DNA from: Flavobacterium zepuense
GTDB taxonomy: Bacteria; Bacteroidota; Bacteroidia; Flavobacteriales; Flavobacteriaceae
Reading direction: 5' to 3'
DNA: 64,000 nt
NCBI RefSeq assembly: GCF_007097145.1
Contig: NZ_VJVZ01000015.1
Span: 1 to 64,000 of the forward strand
The position numbers were made by a program, and so were the translations under genes. This document shows, in pieces, positions 43,537-52,016 of this stretch. Below the pieces are notes generated by a model. That model saw only the letters and a program-made list of their open reading frames with translations. It was not told where the DNA came from and made no database searches. How positions within the stretch are numbered: position 1 is the stretch's first letter; each line of letters starts with the position of its first letter.

Positions 43537-44499
43537 ATGAAAAAAATTATCCTGCTACTTGCCCTTACCGTTGCAGCGGTATCGTGCAAAAAGGAAAATG
43601 AGTTAGAAGAAAAAGTTGCCACCGTACCTGTGCCAAAGGTTGAGGTTGTGCGGTTTGATAAAAAGTTCTTTGGCGGCAAGCTGCAGGACCTGCCTGCTTT
43701 AAAACAGGAATTTCCGTACCTGTTCCCGGCCGGTAATGAAGATGCCGTATGGCTTAACAACATGAAAGACCCGTTTTTACGCAGGCTGTATGATGAGGTA
43801 CTAAAAAAATACCCTACTGTAAGCACGCTCGAAGGCGAGTTGTCAACGCTTTTTCAGCATATTAAATATTACTTCCCACAAGAAACCACACCCAAGGTAG
43901 TAGCCTTAGTGTCAGACGATCTTGAGGTAAAAAGCATCTATGCCAACAACCTTGTGCTCATACCGCTTAGCCTGTATTTAGGTAAGGATAATAAAGTATA
44001 TGAAGGCCTGCCCAAATACCAGATACAGGAATATGAGCAAAGCCAGATATTGCCGGATGTTGTTACTTCTTTTGGTAGCAGCGTTATAGCGCCACCACAG
44101 GACAGGAACCTGTTATCGCTAATGATAGTGCATGGTAAAGATTTATACTTAAAAGACAGGCTGATACCCGATGTGGCTGATGAGGTTAAAATAGGCTATA
44201 CAAAAGAGCAGCTGGATTGGGTTATTGCCAATGAAGGTGAGATGTGGCGTTATTTTGTAGAAAATAAATTGTTTTACGATAATGATGCCCGATTGCCGGG
44301 AAGGTTTATAAATCCTGCACCTTTCAGCAAATTTTACCTTGGTTTTGATGCCGATTCACCGGGTAGGACGGGCCAATGGCTGGGCTGGCAAATTGTTAGG
44401 GCTTATATGGAAAACAATAAAAACGTAACTTTGCAGGAACTTTTGGCGGCCGATGCCAAAACCATATTTGATAATTCTAAATACAAACCCAAGAAGTAA
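43537..44499 (+). CDS. gldB: Gliding motility lipoprotein GldB
   Basis: A 320-residue lipoprotein (KKIILLLALTVAAVSC, Cys17). It has the GldB features: FPYLFPAGNEDAVWLNNMKD, FPQETTPKVVALVSDDLEV and a C-terminal SPGRTGQWLGWQIVRAYM. GldB is required for gliding and type IX secretion function in Flavobacterium. Its stop overlaps the gldC start by 1 bp. Confidence 0.95.
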   Translation: MKKIILLLALTVAAVSCKKENELEEKVATVPVPKVEVVRFDKKFFGGKLQDLPALKQEFPYLFPAGNEDAVWLNNMKDPFLRRLYDEVLKKYPTVSTLEGELSTLFQHIKYYFPQETTPKVVALVSDDLEVKSIYANNLVLIPLSLYLGKDNKVYEGLPKYQIQEYEQSQILPDVVTSFGSSVIAPPQDRNLLSLMIVHGKDLYLKDRLIPDVADEVKIGYTKEQLDWVIANEGEMWRYFVENKLFYDNDARLPGRFINPAPFSKFYLGFDADSPGRTGQWLGWQIVRAYMENNKNVTLQELLAADAKTIFDNSKYKPKK

Positions 44500-44843
44500 T
44501 GCCTGATAAAATAATAAAGTCGGAAATTAAAATTGTAGTTGAGCTGGATGAAAACCGTGTGCCTGAGAAACTTAGCTGGACAGCCCAGGATGGCGGTGTA
44601 GTAAACCAGGAAAGCAAAGCAATGATGCTTAGCGTGTGGGACAGCAAGCCACAGGAAAGCATGCGTATAGACCTGTGGACCAAGGATATGCCTGTAGATG
44701 AGATGAAAGTGTTCTTTCATCAAACATTGATGTCTATGTCAGACACCTTTGAGCGTGCTACCGGCGACAAAAAGATGAGCGAAAGCATGAAAGATTTTTG
44801 CGATTATTTTGCCGAAAAGCTTGAGATCAAAAAAGGAAAATAA
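44499..44843 (+). CDS. gldC: Gliding motility protein GldC
   Basis: A 114-residue protein without signal peptide. It contains SEIKIVVELDENRVPEKLSW, PQESMRIDLWTKDMPVDEMK and the tail FCDYFAEKLEIKK seen in GldC. It supports gliding together with GldB. Translationally coupled to gldB (1-bp overlap at 44499). Confidence 0.95.
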   Translation: MPDKIIKSEIKIVVELDENRVPEKLSWTAQDGGVVNQESKAMMLSVWDSKPQESMRIDLWTKDMPVDEMKVFFHQTLMSMSDTFERATGDKKMSESMKDFCDYFAEKLEIKKGK

Positions 44844-44862
44844 TCAGTACATACAGATTTAA

Positions 44863-44886
44863 TTAAGCGGCTTTAGCCGCTTTTTT
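44863..44886 (+). terminator. gldBC terminator overlapping AraC-type gene stop
   Basis: AAGCGGCT/AGCCGCTT stem followed by T6, 20 bp past gldC. On the other strand the same bases encode the Lys/Ala-rich C-terminus of the AraC-type protein, so the terminator and the end of that gene share DNA. Confidence 0.8.
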
Positions 44887-45930
44887 GTTTTTTAGGTAAG
44901 CTGATGGTGTTATGCCAACTGCCTTTTTAAAGTGCTGATTAAAAGATGCTTTGGTTTTAAAACCACACTCAAAAGCTACGGCCAGCAGGCTTATGGCGCG
45001 TGGTGCAGGGGCATCCAGTAGCTTTATTACTTCCTGCACTCTGTATTCGTTTATGTACTGGTAAAAGCTTTTTTGGGCAAAAACGTTCAGCGTTTTAGAG
45101 ATATGGTGCCTATTGATACCTGCCGCAGCCGAAAGCCTTTCAAGTGTAAGGTCTTCATCCTTATACAGTTTCTTTGTAGTTAGGGTAGTTTCTAAAAGGC
45201 TTAAGATCTCGATATGCCTAGTGTTGTCCAGTTGCAGTTTGCGCGTAGCAATTTCTTTCTCGGCAGTAAATAGTGCTTCGTAGCTGCTTTTTGCCGATAC
45301 GATGCCTACACATTTATAGCGTACAATAAGTACTGGTATAGCGCCTAATAATAGATTTAATGCGTTGTTAACGTATGAGTTATAAGTATTGTTGTCTGCA
45401 AGTAATAAAGCTATTTCGGCAAGGCCGATGAAGCTCACTATGATTTTTAGTGAGCGGATAAGTTTCTGCTCGTTTGGCGTACTTGCCATTGATGGCGATA
45501 AAAACGCAAAGATAATGTGCGACAGCACTATAGGTAAAAATACAATAGTGTTATACAGTTTTAAAATAGTTTCACTATGAGCAGTATAACTATAAATAGC
45601 AATGGTGGTGCAGGTATAAAGCGTTGCTACAACAATAAGCGGAATAAACAGGTACCACGGGCGGGCGGGTAACAACTTGAGGCCGTTCTTTTTACGCGCA
45701 TACATATAAAGTAACGGGCCATAAGTTAGTTGTGTATATGTGTCTGTATTATAGTTGGTTACAATATTACTAAATGTGGTAAGAAAATATATTTAGGAAG
45801 TTAAATGTACACCTATGCAACACAGTAATGTGATTAGCAGGTAATCGGTCTTGTTTTTTTGTTTGCTGAAGAATAGGAGTGTTAATGAGCTGATTATCAG
45901 CAATATTTCGGCGGTAAGTAAGTATTTCAT
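44863..45930 (-). pseudogene. AraC family membrane regulator interrupted by one in-frame stop
   Basis: An uninterrupted frame from ATG 45930 would give a membrane-sensor AraC protein: KYLLTAEILLIISSLTLLFF, ..., LCCIGVHLTS, a TAA at 45793-45795, then IYFLTTFSNIVTNYNTDTYT and QLTYGPLLYMYARKK, which is the usual middle of these proteins. The frame never shifts. The separate 280-residue ORF from ATG 45705 lacks the first two membrane helices; it keeps several more helices and the C-terminal HTH (LLAVAFECGFKTKASFNQHF). It is either a recent nonsense mutation or a sequencing error, or the shorter form is expressed from an internal start. A TATTTTTG -7 box on the minus strand (45954-45961) precedes the full frame. 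Confidence 0.72.
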
Positions 45931-46075
45931 GGGGCATTATGGTATTAATGCATCAAAAATACTTTGAGGTTGGTTAACCTAAGGTTTAGAATGTGTTACT
46001 AAATTGATACGCATAGCTCGCTCTAAATCCGATTTATTTTTTGTAACTATTTGATAATTAAAATTTTAATTAAAC

Positions 46076-46104
46076 AAAAAGGCGAAGCATCCGCTTCGCC
46101 TTTT
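46076..46104. terminator. Bidirectional terminator
   Basis: AAAAGGCGAAGC/GCTTCGCCTTTT, a 12-bp stem with an ATCC loop. It follows the engB stop on the minus strand (22 bp). Confidence 0.85.
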
Positions 46105-46126
46105 GTGTATATTGTGGAGGTATATT

Positions 46127-46747
46127 TTATACAAACCCCTGATTTTTAAAGATTCCCTGGTTTACTTCATCAATATATTCAAGGAGGTTGTCGCGGCCGG
46201 TACCCTCTGTAGATGACGTTACAAAATGCTGCGGCATCTCTTCCCAGTTGTTGGCTAACAGCTGTTTACGGTAAGCAGCGATGTGCTGGTCTACCTTGCC
46301 ACGGCTAATTTTATCGGCTTTAGTGAACACGATACAGAACGGAACTTCGGCCTCGCCAAGGTAGTTTATAAACTCCAGGTCTATCTTTTGTGCTTCTAAA
46401 CGTATGTCTATCAGTACAAAAGCGCAAACAAGCTGCTCGCGGCGCTCAAAATAATCGGTAATGAATTTCTGGAAGGTCTCCTTGGTAGACTTAGATACAC
46501 GGGCATAACCATAGCCGGGTAAATCTACAAGGTACCAGTTTTCGTTGATCTTAAAGTGGTTAATTAGCTGAGTCTTACCGGGTTTACCTGATGTTTTAGC
46601 CAGGCTCTTACGGTTTGTTATCATGTTTATAAGCGATGACTTGCCCACGTTACTTCTGCCAATAAAAGCATACTCCGGCAGTGGCTCATTAGGGCAATTA
46701 GCTACATCTGAGTTACTTATAACAAATTCGGCAGTGTTGATTTTCAT
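46127..46747 (-). CDS. engB: Ribosome biogenesis GTPase EngB (YihA/YsxC)
   Basis: A 206-residue GTPase. G1 GRSNVGKSS, G3 DLPGYG, G4 TKAD. It assists late assembly of the large ribosomal subunit, and depletion gives division defects in other bacteria. Its promoter TATCTTTG (minus, 46780-46787) is 33 bp from the start. A MraZ-box-like site lies further upstream at 47031-47050. Confidence 0.96.
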   Translation of the reverse strand: MKINTAEFVISNSDVANCPNEPLPEYAFIGRSNVGKSSLINMITNRKSLAKTSGKPGKTQLINHFKINENWYLVDLPGYGYARVSKSTKETFQKFITDYFERREQLVCAFVLIDIRLEAQKIDLEFINYLGEAEVPFCIVFTKADKISRGKVDQHIAAYRKQLLANNWEEMPQHFVTSSTEGTGRDNLLEYIDEVNQGIFKNQGFV

Positions 46748-46779
46748 AGGGTTGTATTTTGCTAACGCTTATTAAGGTG

Positions 46780-46787
46780 CAAAGATA
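46780..46787 (-). promoter_or_regulatory. engB -7 box
   Basis: Minus-strand TATCTTTG matches TAnnTTTG. No clear -33 TTG is seen 18-19 bp upstream. The 381-bp gap 46748-47128 also holds the two repeats and a MraZ-like site listed separately; no gene is visible. Confidence 0.6.
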
Positions 46788-46861
46788 GGCATTTTAAATT
46801 TGGACGTAAAGGGTACTTCAATTCCCGCTACATTGCCCTTTTTTGCCCAATTTTAACAGTG

Positions 46862-46884
46862 ATATTTCACTTTTGGATTTTGAG
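46862..46884 (+). repeat. Short dispersed repeat, copy 2
   Basis: ATATTTCACTTTTGGA followed by TTTTGAG. Copy 3 lies 74 bp further. Function unknown. Confidence 0.7.
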
Positions 46885-46935
46885 ATGCCTTAAAATCACG
46901 TTTTTTTGCACCCCATTTTTGCGCTTTTTAGGCTA

Positions 46936-46958
46936 ATATTTCACTTTTGGACTTTGAG
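46936..46958 (+). repeat. Short dispersed repeat, copy 3
   Basis: ATATTTCACTTTTGGA followed by CTTTGAG, one base different from copy 2 over 23 bp. Confidence 0.7.
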
Positions 46959-47030
46959 TTGAGCTTAAAGAAAATCAAAAGAATCCAAACCGTAAAATTT
47001 CATCGGCGAAAGCCAAAAAAAGAAACCATT

Positions 47031-47050
47031 ACTTCCACAATTTACCACCG
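47031..47050 (-). promoter_or_regulatory. MraZ-box-like site upstream of engB
   Basis: Minus strand CGGTGGTAAATTGTGGAAGT: TGG units 10 bp apart (TGGTAAATTG TGG), the same spacing and sequence type as the mraZ operator. It lies about 290 bp before engB and downstream of the hydrolase stop. Confidence 0.45.
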
Positions 47051-47128
47051 TTTAAAACAGGTGTATTTTTGTGGAGCTAATGGTTTTATGTATGGGGTGT
47101 GAAACCTAATTGAAATTGCAAGTCAGGA

Positions 47129-47890
47129 CTAAAGGTTAACCTTTTTAAGCCACTCGTGCATCAGTCGGTTAAATTCGTCAGGATGTTCCATCATGGCAGC
47201 GTGGCCACACTTGTCTATCCAGTACAGGCTGGAGTTGGGTAGCAGCCTGTCAAACTCCTCGGCAACATCAGGTGGGGTAACGGTATCGTTCTTTCCCCAA
47301 ATAATGCCGGTGGGTACGTGCATTTTAGGTAAGTCCTTCGCCATGTTGTGCCTTATGGCGCTTTTTGCAATGGTTAGGGTCTTTATAAGCTTAATACGGT
47401 CGTTTGCCATGGCATAAACCTCTTCAATAATCTCATCGGTGGCAACCGCAGGATCGTAAAATACCTCCTGGGCCTTTTTTTTAATGTAGTCCTTATCGCC
47501 TCGGCGCGGGTAGCTGTCGCCCATAGCGCTTTCATACAGGCCGCTGCTGCCGGTAATAACCAGCCCCAGCATTTTTTCGGGGTACATTTTGGTGTGGTAT
47601 AACCCTATATGGCCGCCAAGGGAGTTGCCTAACAGTATAACCCTTTCAAAACCTTTATAGGTAATAAAGTCCTTTACCCAGCGGGCAAAAGCCTTAACAT
47701 TCGTTTTTAATATACTTTGGGTGTAAATGGGCAGCTCCGGAATCACTATTTTGTACCCATGCTCAGAAAAATATTTTGCAACACCATCAAAATTGCTCAA
47801 ACCGCCCATAAGGCCGTGTAAAATAATTATTGGTGTTCCTTCGCCGGCCTCGTAATACTTGTATTTGCCCTCTATTTGTGTGCTTTGCAT
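47129..47890 (-). CDS. Alpha/beta hydrolase
   Basis: A 253-residue hydrolase. Nucleophile Ser in the elbow GNSLGGHIGL near residue 92. Oxyanion region HGLMGGLSNF. The acid is probably in WGKNDTVTP, and the final His is in DKCGHAAMMEHPDEF. The substrate is unknown. It lies between engB and mraZ, and has its own -7 box TATATTTG (minus, 47918-47925). Confidence 0.9.
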   Translation of the reverse strand: MQSTQIEGKYKYYEAGEGTPIIILHGLMGGLSNFDGVAKYFSEHGYKIVIPELPIYTQSILKTNVKAFARWVKDFITYKGFERVILLGNSLGGHIGLYHTKMYPEKMLGLVITGSSGLYESAMGDSYPRRGDKDYIKKKAQEVFYDPAVATDEIIEEVYAMANDRIKLIKTLTIAKSAIRHNMAKDLPKMHVPTGIIWGKNDTVTPPDVAEEFDRLLPNSSLYWIDKCGHAAMMEHPDEFNRLMHEWLKKVNL

Positions 47891-47917
47891 CTTGATTGGT
47901 AAACGTTCAAATCAGCA

Positions 47918-47925
47918 CAAATATA
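47918..47925 (-). promoter_or_regulatory. Hydrolase -7 box
   Basis: Minus-strand TATATTTG, 28 bp from the start codon. No TTG is visible 18-19 bp upstream. Confidence 0.6.
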
Positions 47926-48031
47926 TAATAATATCAATAATAATAAGGATATCCCCACATAATTTGGCTTAAATTTTACTTTTATATGCCTGCATAACAT
48001 TAGCATAATACGGCAGCCCGCTGTGGTGCTG

Positions 48032-48054
48032 TCTCCCACCACATTTTACCACCG
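48032..48054 (-). promoter_or_regulatory. MraZ-box-like site between hydrolase and mraZ
   Basis: The minus strand reads CGGTGGTAAAATG then TGGTGGGAGA, so TGGT units are 10 bp apart. It is inverted relative to the mraZ operator and about 200 bp from it, and 142 bp before the hydrolase start. Confidence 0.5.
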
Positions 48055-48252
48055 CGAGTGTCAAAATTTCGTTAAAGTATCCATCAGTAAAATATTCGTC
48101 CTTTTGCATTTTTGATGTTAACTTCTCTTAAACTTTTATAAAACCCTTACTAAATCATAGCCAACGCAAAAAATCTTTCAAAGTGCTATGCCGCAGTATA
48201 TTCACAAATGCGGTTTTAAAGCATCAAAAAATAACAAAACTTATGAACAAAG

Positions 48253-48294
48253 TGGGAGGTGGTGGTAAAAAATGGTAAAATATATATATATTTG
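48253..48294 (+). promoter_or_regulatory. mraZ promoter and MraZ operator
   Basis: TGGGAGGTGG, TGGTAAAAAA and TGGTAAAATA are three direct 10-bp units at 48253, 48263 and 48273. MraZ is known to bind TGGGA-type repeats with this period. They run directly into TATATTTG (48287-48294), the -7 box, so autorepression of the dcw cluster is likely. The remaining part of 47891-48321 holds no gene. Confidence 0.75.
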
Positions 48295-48321
48295 CTATAA
48301 AATCATCTTAAACCTAACTGC

Positions 48322-48792
48322 TTGAATACCATCATAGGCACATACGAATGTAAGGCAGATTCTAAGGGAAGGCTCATGTTGCCTGCTCCTTTGAAGAAGC
48401 AATTGCATGAAGGCCTGGAAGAAGGATTTGTACTAAAGCGTTCGGTTTTTCAGCCATGTTTAGAGCTGTACCCAATGGCAGAGTGGAACAAGATGATGCA
48501 AAAGATAAACAAGCTAAACCGCTTTGTAAAAAAGAACAACGATTTTATAAGGAGGTTTACGGCCGGTGTTAAGGTGGTAGAGATGGATAGCGCCGGAAGG
48601 CTGCTGATACCAAAAGACCTGGTGGTGTTTGCGGATATTAAAAATGACATAGTGCTTTCTTCGGCTGTAAATATCGTGGAGATTTGGGATAAAGACAAGT
48701 ACGAAACGTCTATTGATGAGTCGGCGGATGATTTTGCAGACCTGGCAGAAGAAGTAATGGGTAATTTAAACGACGAAGATGGAATATCATAA
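48322..48792 (+). CDS. mraZ: MraZ, transcriptional repressor of the dcw cluster
   Basis: The TTG at 48322 is the start that keeps the conserved MNTIIGTYECKADSKGRLML. The 156-residue protein has two SpoVT/AbrB-type halves (DSKGRLMLP and DSAGRLLIPKDL). It represses its own operon at the upstream repeat. The stop overlaps rsmH by 14 bp. Confidence 0.96.
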   Translation: MNTIIGTYECKADSKGRLMLPAPLKKQLHEGLEEGFVLKRSVFQPCLELYPMAEWNKMMQKINKLNRFVKKNNDFIRRFTAGVKVVEMDSAGRLLIPKDLVVFADIKNDIVLSSAVNIVEIWDKDKYETSIDESADDFADLAEEVMGNLNDEDGIS

Positions 48793-49675
48793 CCCGGTAT
48801 TGTTAAAGGAAACGGTAGACGGGCTTAATATAAAGCCCGATGGTGTGTATGTAGATGTAACCTTTGGCGGCGGGGGGCATAGCAGGGAGATAATGAGCAG
48901 GCTGGGCCCTAACGGAAAGCTGTTTGCTTTTGACCAGGATGAGGATGCCCAGGCTAATGTAATAGACGATCCGAGATTTACGCTAATACCAGAGAACTTC
49001 AGGTTTATCAAAAGATACCTGAGGTTTTATAATATAAAGGAGGTAGATGGCATACTGGCCGACCTTGGGGTATCATCCCACCAGTTTGATGTGGCAGAGC
49101 GCGGGTTTAGTACCCGTTTTGATGCAATGCTGGATATGAGGATGAGCAAAAAGAACGACCTGGATGCTTTTAAGGTGGTTAATGATTATGAGGAGGCTGA
49201 TTTAAGCCGCATGTTCTTTGATTATGGCGATTTGCGAAACTCTAAAGCATTAGCTTCAAGAATTGCAGAGTCGCGCAAAGAAAAGCCCATTACCAATACG
49301 GGAGAACTTAAGCAGGTGCTGGCGCGTTTTTTACCGGCACACAAAAGCAACAAGATACTGGCACAGATATACCAGGCCATCCGTATAGAGGTTAACCACG
49401 AAATGGATGTGCTTAAAGAATTCTTAGAGCAGTCTTTAGAGTTGCTTAAACCGGGCGGGAGGCTAAGTGTTATAGCCTACCATTCGCTGGAAGACAGGCT
49501 GGTTAAGCGCTACGTGCGTAACGGTATGTTTGAGGGGGAGCCGGAGCGCGATATGTTTGGCAATTTTGAGGTTCCGTTTAAGATCATCGAAAAGCTTATT
49601 GTTCCAACAGAGGAAGAAATAAAAATAAACAACAGGGCCCGCAGCGCAAGGCTAAGAGTGGCAGAAAAGAAATAA
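48779..49675 (+). CDS. rsmH: 16S rRNA (cytosine(1402)-N(4))-methyltransferase
   Basis: A 298-residue AdoMet enzyme. It has VDVTFGGGGHSREIM near residue 27, then DQDEDAQAN. DLGVSSHQFDVAERGFS and the C-terminal RRSARL-like ARSARLRVAEKK are RsmH features. It modifies C1402 of 16S rRNA. Overlaps mraZ by 14 bp. Confidence 0.97.
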   Translation: MEYHNPVLLKETVDGLNIKPDGVYVDVTFGGGGHSREIMSRLGPNGKLFAFDQDEDAQANVIDDPRFTLIPENFRFIKRYLRFYNIKEVDGILADLGVSSHQFDVAERGFSTRFDAMLDMRMSKKNDLDAFKVVNDYEEADLSRMFFDYGDLRNSKALASRIAESRKEKPITNTGELKQVLARFLPAHKSNKILAQIYQAIRIEVNHEMDVLKEFLEQSLELLKPGGRLSVIAYHSLEDRLVKRYVRNGMFEGEPERDMFGNFEVPFKIIEKLIVPTEEEIKINNRARSARLRVAEKK

Positions 49676-49680
49676 AGGCA

Positions 49681-50028
49681 ATGAAGGATAGTGTATACGG
49701 ATTATTAAAGGCAAAGTATCTTGTAGACCAGGGGTCTATGAGAAACTGGCGCTTTATAGTATTCCTTATACTGGTAGCCATACTAATGATTGCCAACTCG
49801 CACAATTACGAGCAAAAAATTTACAGGATAAGCGCCCTGGAGAGCGAAGTTAAAGAGCTTAGGGCAGAGTTTGTAGACCGCCGCAGCGAACTGATGGAAC
49901 TAAAGATGGAAAGTACGGTATCGGCCAAGATGGAAGAGAGGGAAATTTTCCCATCGGCAGTACCGCCAAAGAAAATAGAGGTAGTAAAAGCAAAGGATAA
50001 AAATTTCTGGCAAAAGCTATGGGAGTAG
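49681..50028 (+). CDS. ftsL: FtsL-like division protein
   Basis: A 115-residue bitopic protein. Transmembrane helix about residues 22-40 (NWRFIVFLILVAILMIAN), then a periplasmic leucine-zipper-like coiled coil (RISALESEVKELRAEFVDRR). Position and layout match FtsL; the sequence itself is poorly conserved, as is usual for FtsL. Overlaps ftsI by 10 bp. Confidence 0.88.
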   Translation: MKDSVYGLLKAKYLVDQGSMRNWRFIVFLILVAILMIANSHNYEQKIYRISALESEVKELRAEFVDRRSELMELKMESTVSAKMEEREIFPSAVPPKKIEVVKAKDKNFWQKLWE

Positions 50029-52016
50029 TAGAGGACAAAAAAATATCGTTCAGGATATACATTGTAGCCTTCGCAATTTTTGTGATGGCTTGCCTTATTG
50101 CCATAAAGCTTACCAATATACAATGGGTAGAGGGCGATTATTACCGCCAGCTTGCTAAAGACCGTACGGTTAAAAATTTTGATATCCCGGCTAACAGGGG
50201 TAATGTATACAGTGCCGATGGCAGCCTTTTAGCAACATCCATTCCTAATTACACCATACGTTTTGATGCTATGGCACCTAAAAGGGAAGATTTTGATGAG
50301 AACCTGCAGGACCTGTCCGACTCGCTTGCGGTTATGCTGGGCCAGCAGCCTGCCACTAAATATTACCACGACCTGCGCAAGGCGCGTACCAACAAAAACA
50401 GGTACATGTTGGTGGCTAAAGATTTATCGTATACCGAGCTGCTGCGTATAAAAAGCTTCCCGCTGTTTAACAAAGGGGCTTTTAAAGGCGGTATTATTAC
50501 CGAGCAAAAAATAATAAGGGAACACCCTATTGGTAAAATTGCCAAACGTACTATTGGTTATGATGAAGAGCGCGATGTGGGTATAGAGGGTGCTTTTGCC
50601 CATTACCTTAAAGGCAAGAACGGCCGCCGCATGATGCAGAAAATAGCCAAAAACCAGTGGAAACCCATTAGCGATCTTAATGAGGTAGAGCCGGTTGATG
50701 GTTATGATGTTGTATCTACCATAGACGTTTACATTCAGGATATTGCCCACCATGCGCTGCTAAAGCAACTGGAGTATTATGAGGCCGATCATGGCTGTGT
50801 GGTGGTTATGGAAACCAAAACAGGTTATGTAAAGGCTATATCAAACTTAGGCCGTGCAACCGATGGCTCGTACTACGAAACCATTAACTATGCGGTAGGC
50901 GAATCATCTGAACCGGGATCGAGCTTTAAACTTGCCGGGCTAATATCATTATTGGAAGATAAAAAAGTAGACACCAGCCAGGTGTACGATAGTCACGGTG
51001 GTGATATTACGTATTCCGGCCGCCACGTACGCGATTCGCACAAGGGTGGTTACGGCAAGATATCATTGGCACGGGGCTTTGAGGTATCGTCTAACACGGT
51101 ATTGGTTCAGGCAGTTTATGATAATTACAAAGACAACCCGCAGGAGTTTGTAGACCATCTAAACAAATTCGGCTTAAATAAAAAACTGGGCGTTGCCATA
51201 AAAGGCGAGGGCAGGCCGCACATACCGCAGCCACAGGATAAAAACTGGAGCAGGCTTTCTTTACCGTGGATGGGCTTTGGTTACGGCGTAAGCCTTACAC
51301 CGCTGCAAACCCTTACGTTTTACAACGCCGTGGCTAACAATGGCGAAATGGTAAGGCCGCTGTTTGTAAAAGAAATTAAAGAGTGGGATAAAACGGTTAA
51401 GAAATTCAATAAAGAAGTTATTAACCCAAAAATATGCAGCCAGGAAACCATAGATAAGGTTAAGGCAGTAATGGCAAACGTGGTTAAAAAGGGTACGGGT
51501 AAAAAACTGTATTCGCCTAATTTTTCTATGGCGGGTAAAACCGGTACGGCGCAGGTTAACTATGGCAAAGGCGGCAAGACCAATGGCGAGATGTACTATT
51601 CATCAACTTTTGTTGGGTACTTCCCTGCAGAGGAGCCGCAGTACAGCTGTATCGTAATTGTGAACAAGCCGCACGTGGCTAAAGGGTATTACGGGGCCGA
51701 TGTTTCGGGGCCGGTATTCCGCAGAATAGCGCAAAAAATATTTACCGATGTGCCTAACAGCGATAAGGTAAGGGCTATAGATAAAGACATTAAAAAGCAG
51801 GACCAGCTGTATGCTGTATATACCGATAAGCTTAACAAAGGCAAAGCCGATATTATACCTAATACCATTGGTATGAGCGGTATGGATGCCGTTGCCCTTT
51901 TAGGTAACATGGGCTTTAAAGTGCAGGTAGTGGGTATGGGCAAGGTAAAAAAGCAATCGCTTGCACCGGGCCAGTCCTTTAGTAAGAACCAAAGTATAAT
52001 ACTCGAACTGTCGTGA
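50019..52016 (+). CDS. ftsI: Division transpeptidase FtsI (PBP with PASTA domain)
   Basis: A 665-residue class B penicillin-binding protein. One membrane helix (about 10-30), PBP-dimer domain (PANRGNVYSADGSLLATS), transpeptidase domain with SSFK near residue 301, SSN in GFEVSSNTVLV and KTG in MAGKTGTAQVNYG near residue 505. The last ~70 residues form one PASTA-like domain (NTIGMSGMDAVALLGNMGFK). It cross-links septal peptidoglycan with FtsW. Confidence 0.96.
   Translation: MGVVEDKKISFRIYIVAFAIFVMACLIAIKLTNIQWVEGDYYRQLAKDRTVKNFDIPANRGNVYSADGSLLATSIPNYTIRFDAMAPKREDFDENLQDLSDSLAVMLGQQPATKYYHDLRKARTNKNRYMLVAKDLSYTELLRIKSFPLFNKGAFKGGIITEQKIIREHPIGKIAKRTIGYDEERDVGIEGAFAHYLKGKNGRRMMQKIAKNQWKPISDLNEVEPVDGYDVVSTIDVYIQDIAHHALLKQLEYYEADHGCVVVMETKTGYVKAISNLGRATDGSYYETINYAVGESSEPGSSFKLAGLISLLEDKKVDTSQVYDSHGGDITYSGRHVRDSHKGGYGKISLARGFEVSSNTVLVQAVYDNYKDNPQEFVDHLNKFGLNKKLGVAIKGEGRPHIPQPQDKNWSRLSLPWMGFGYGVSLTPLQTLTFYNAVANNGEMVRPLFVKEIKEWDKTVKKFNKEVINPKICSQETIDKVKAVMANVVKKGTGKKLYSPNFSMAGKTGTAQVNYGKGGKTNGEMYYSSTFVGYFPAEEPQYSCIVIVNKPHVAKGYYGADVSGPVFRRIAQKIFTDVPNSDKVRAIDKDIKKQDQLYAVYTDKLNKGKADIIPNTIGMSGMDAVALLGNMGFKVQVVGMGKVKKQSLAPGQSFSKNQSIILELS

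Noticed and set aside
44863..45705. A complete AraC-type gene starting at 45705
   Set aside because: Conserved family sequence continues in frame upstream through one stop codon, so this start gives a truncated protein; it was annotated as part of an interrupted gene.
48188..48268. 26-codon ORF upstream of mraZ
   Set aside because: Very short and overlaps the MraZ operator; no sign of selection for coding.
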